From assembly GCA_002081555.1 (NCBI GenBank), contig MZNV01002758.1, positions 1 to 44,513 of the forward strand: DNA of 44,513 nt. The letters run 5' to 3'. Source of the DNA: Protostelium mycophagum. Its lineage: Eukaryota > Evosea > Variosea > Protosteliida > Protosteliaceae. This document shows positions 44,451 to 44,513 of the stretch, piece by piece (the stretch's first letter is position 1; every line of letters begins with the position of its first letter). The position numbers and the translations under genes were made by a program. The notes under the pieces were generated by a model. The model saw nothing but the letters and a program-made list of their open reading frames with translations, was not told the DNA's origin and made no database searches.

Positions 44451-44513
44451 ATGAATAAGGAGCCAGACTCAGCCTCTGACAAAGAAAAGAATCGTACTCC
44501 AGAAGAAGCACTC
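44451..44513 (+). CDS. Start of a plus-strand gene, truncated by the window end
   Basis: ATG at 44451 opens a frame of 21 codons to the last base: MNKEPDSASDKEKNRTPEEA, then L. The composition is polar and acidic/basic, as in disordered N-termini. There is no stop or splice site before the end. The call rests on the ATG, the open frame and the adjacent TGACTC cluster only. Confidence 0.4.
   Translation, partial: MNKEPDSASDKEKNRTPEEAL

Noticed and set aside
1-44513. tRNA, rRNA or snRNA genes
   Set aside because: No T-loop GGTTCRANNCC with a matching D-loop, no conserved rRNA stretch and no U-snRNA core was seen by eye. A covariance-model scan would be needed to exclude them.

Overview
This is eukaryotic nuclear DNA: genes are split by many short GT-AG introns (commonly 44-60 nt), packed tightly on both strands, at moderate AT richness. 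The gene content (a USP34/USP9X-class deubiquitinase, a PPP2R3C-type PP2A subunit, ATRX-like SNF2 helicases, and a plant-style LRR ectodomain joined to a kinase with a tyrosine-kinase-type catalytic loop) fits a free-living amoebozoan-like protist. A Protostelium-like amoeba is my best guess, but that is inference. I saw no bacterial or organellar features.

Layout. Positions 1-1706 hold a LINE reverse-transcriptase fragment, a 20-bp inverted repeat and a two-copy 75-bp direct repeat. 1707-15656 (minus) is one giant ubiquitin-specific protease gene with a 33-bp intronic satellite. 15856-17660 (minus) is a PPP2R3C-like PP2A regulatory subunit gene. It is divergent, across 267 bp, from a secreted cysteine-containing protein gene (17928-18564, plus). 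18.7-20.4 kb holds three tentative very small genes. 20451-27816 (plus) and 36925-43673 (plus) are two ATRX/RAD54L2-type SNF2 genes that are clear paralogs with shared intron positions. My exon models close in frame at 1,497 and 1,328 residues.

Between the paralogs lie a putative Rel/CSL/Velvet-like transcription factor (28315-28984, plus), an LRR receptor kinase (29038-33343, minus), S-adenosylmethionine synthetase (34067-35370, minus) and a small acidic coiled-coil-like protein (36120-36753, plus). The window ends with a TGACTC-rich segment and the first 21 codons of another plus-strand gene at 44451.

The genes are mostly unrelated housekeeping and signalling genes rather than one operon-like system. 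The unusual part is sequence-level. Several short words are far more frequent than base composition predicts: TTGTAGA/TCTACAA (about 60 sites by hand count, against about 5 expected), GGCTTTGCC/GGCAAAGCC (only in noncoding DNA), TTCCCGCC/GGCGGGAA (E2F-like), TGACGTCA, and a 12-mer TGACAGGTGTCA present three times. Many lie in introns, and TTGTAG forms the 3' splice site of several introns. These dispersed words are the best candidate here for something undescribed.
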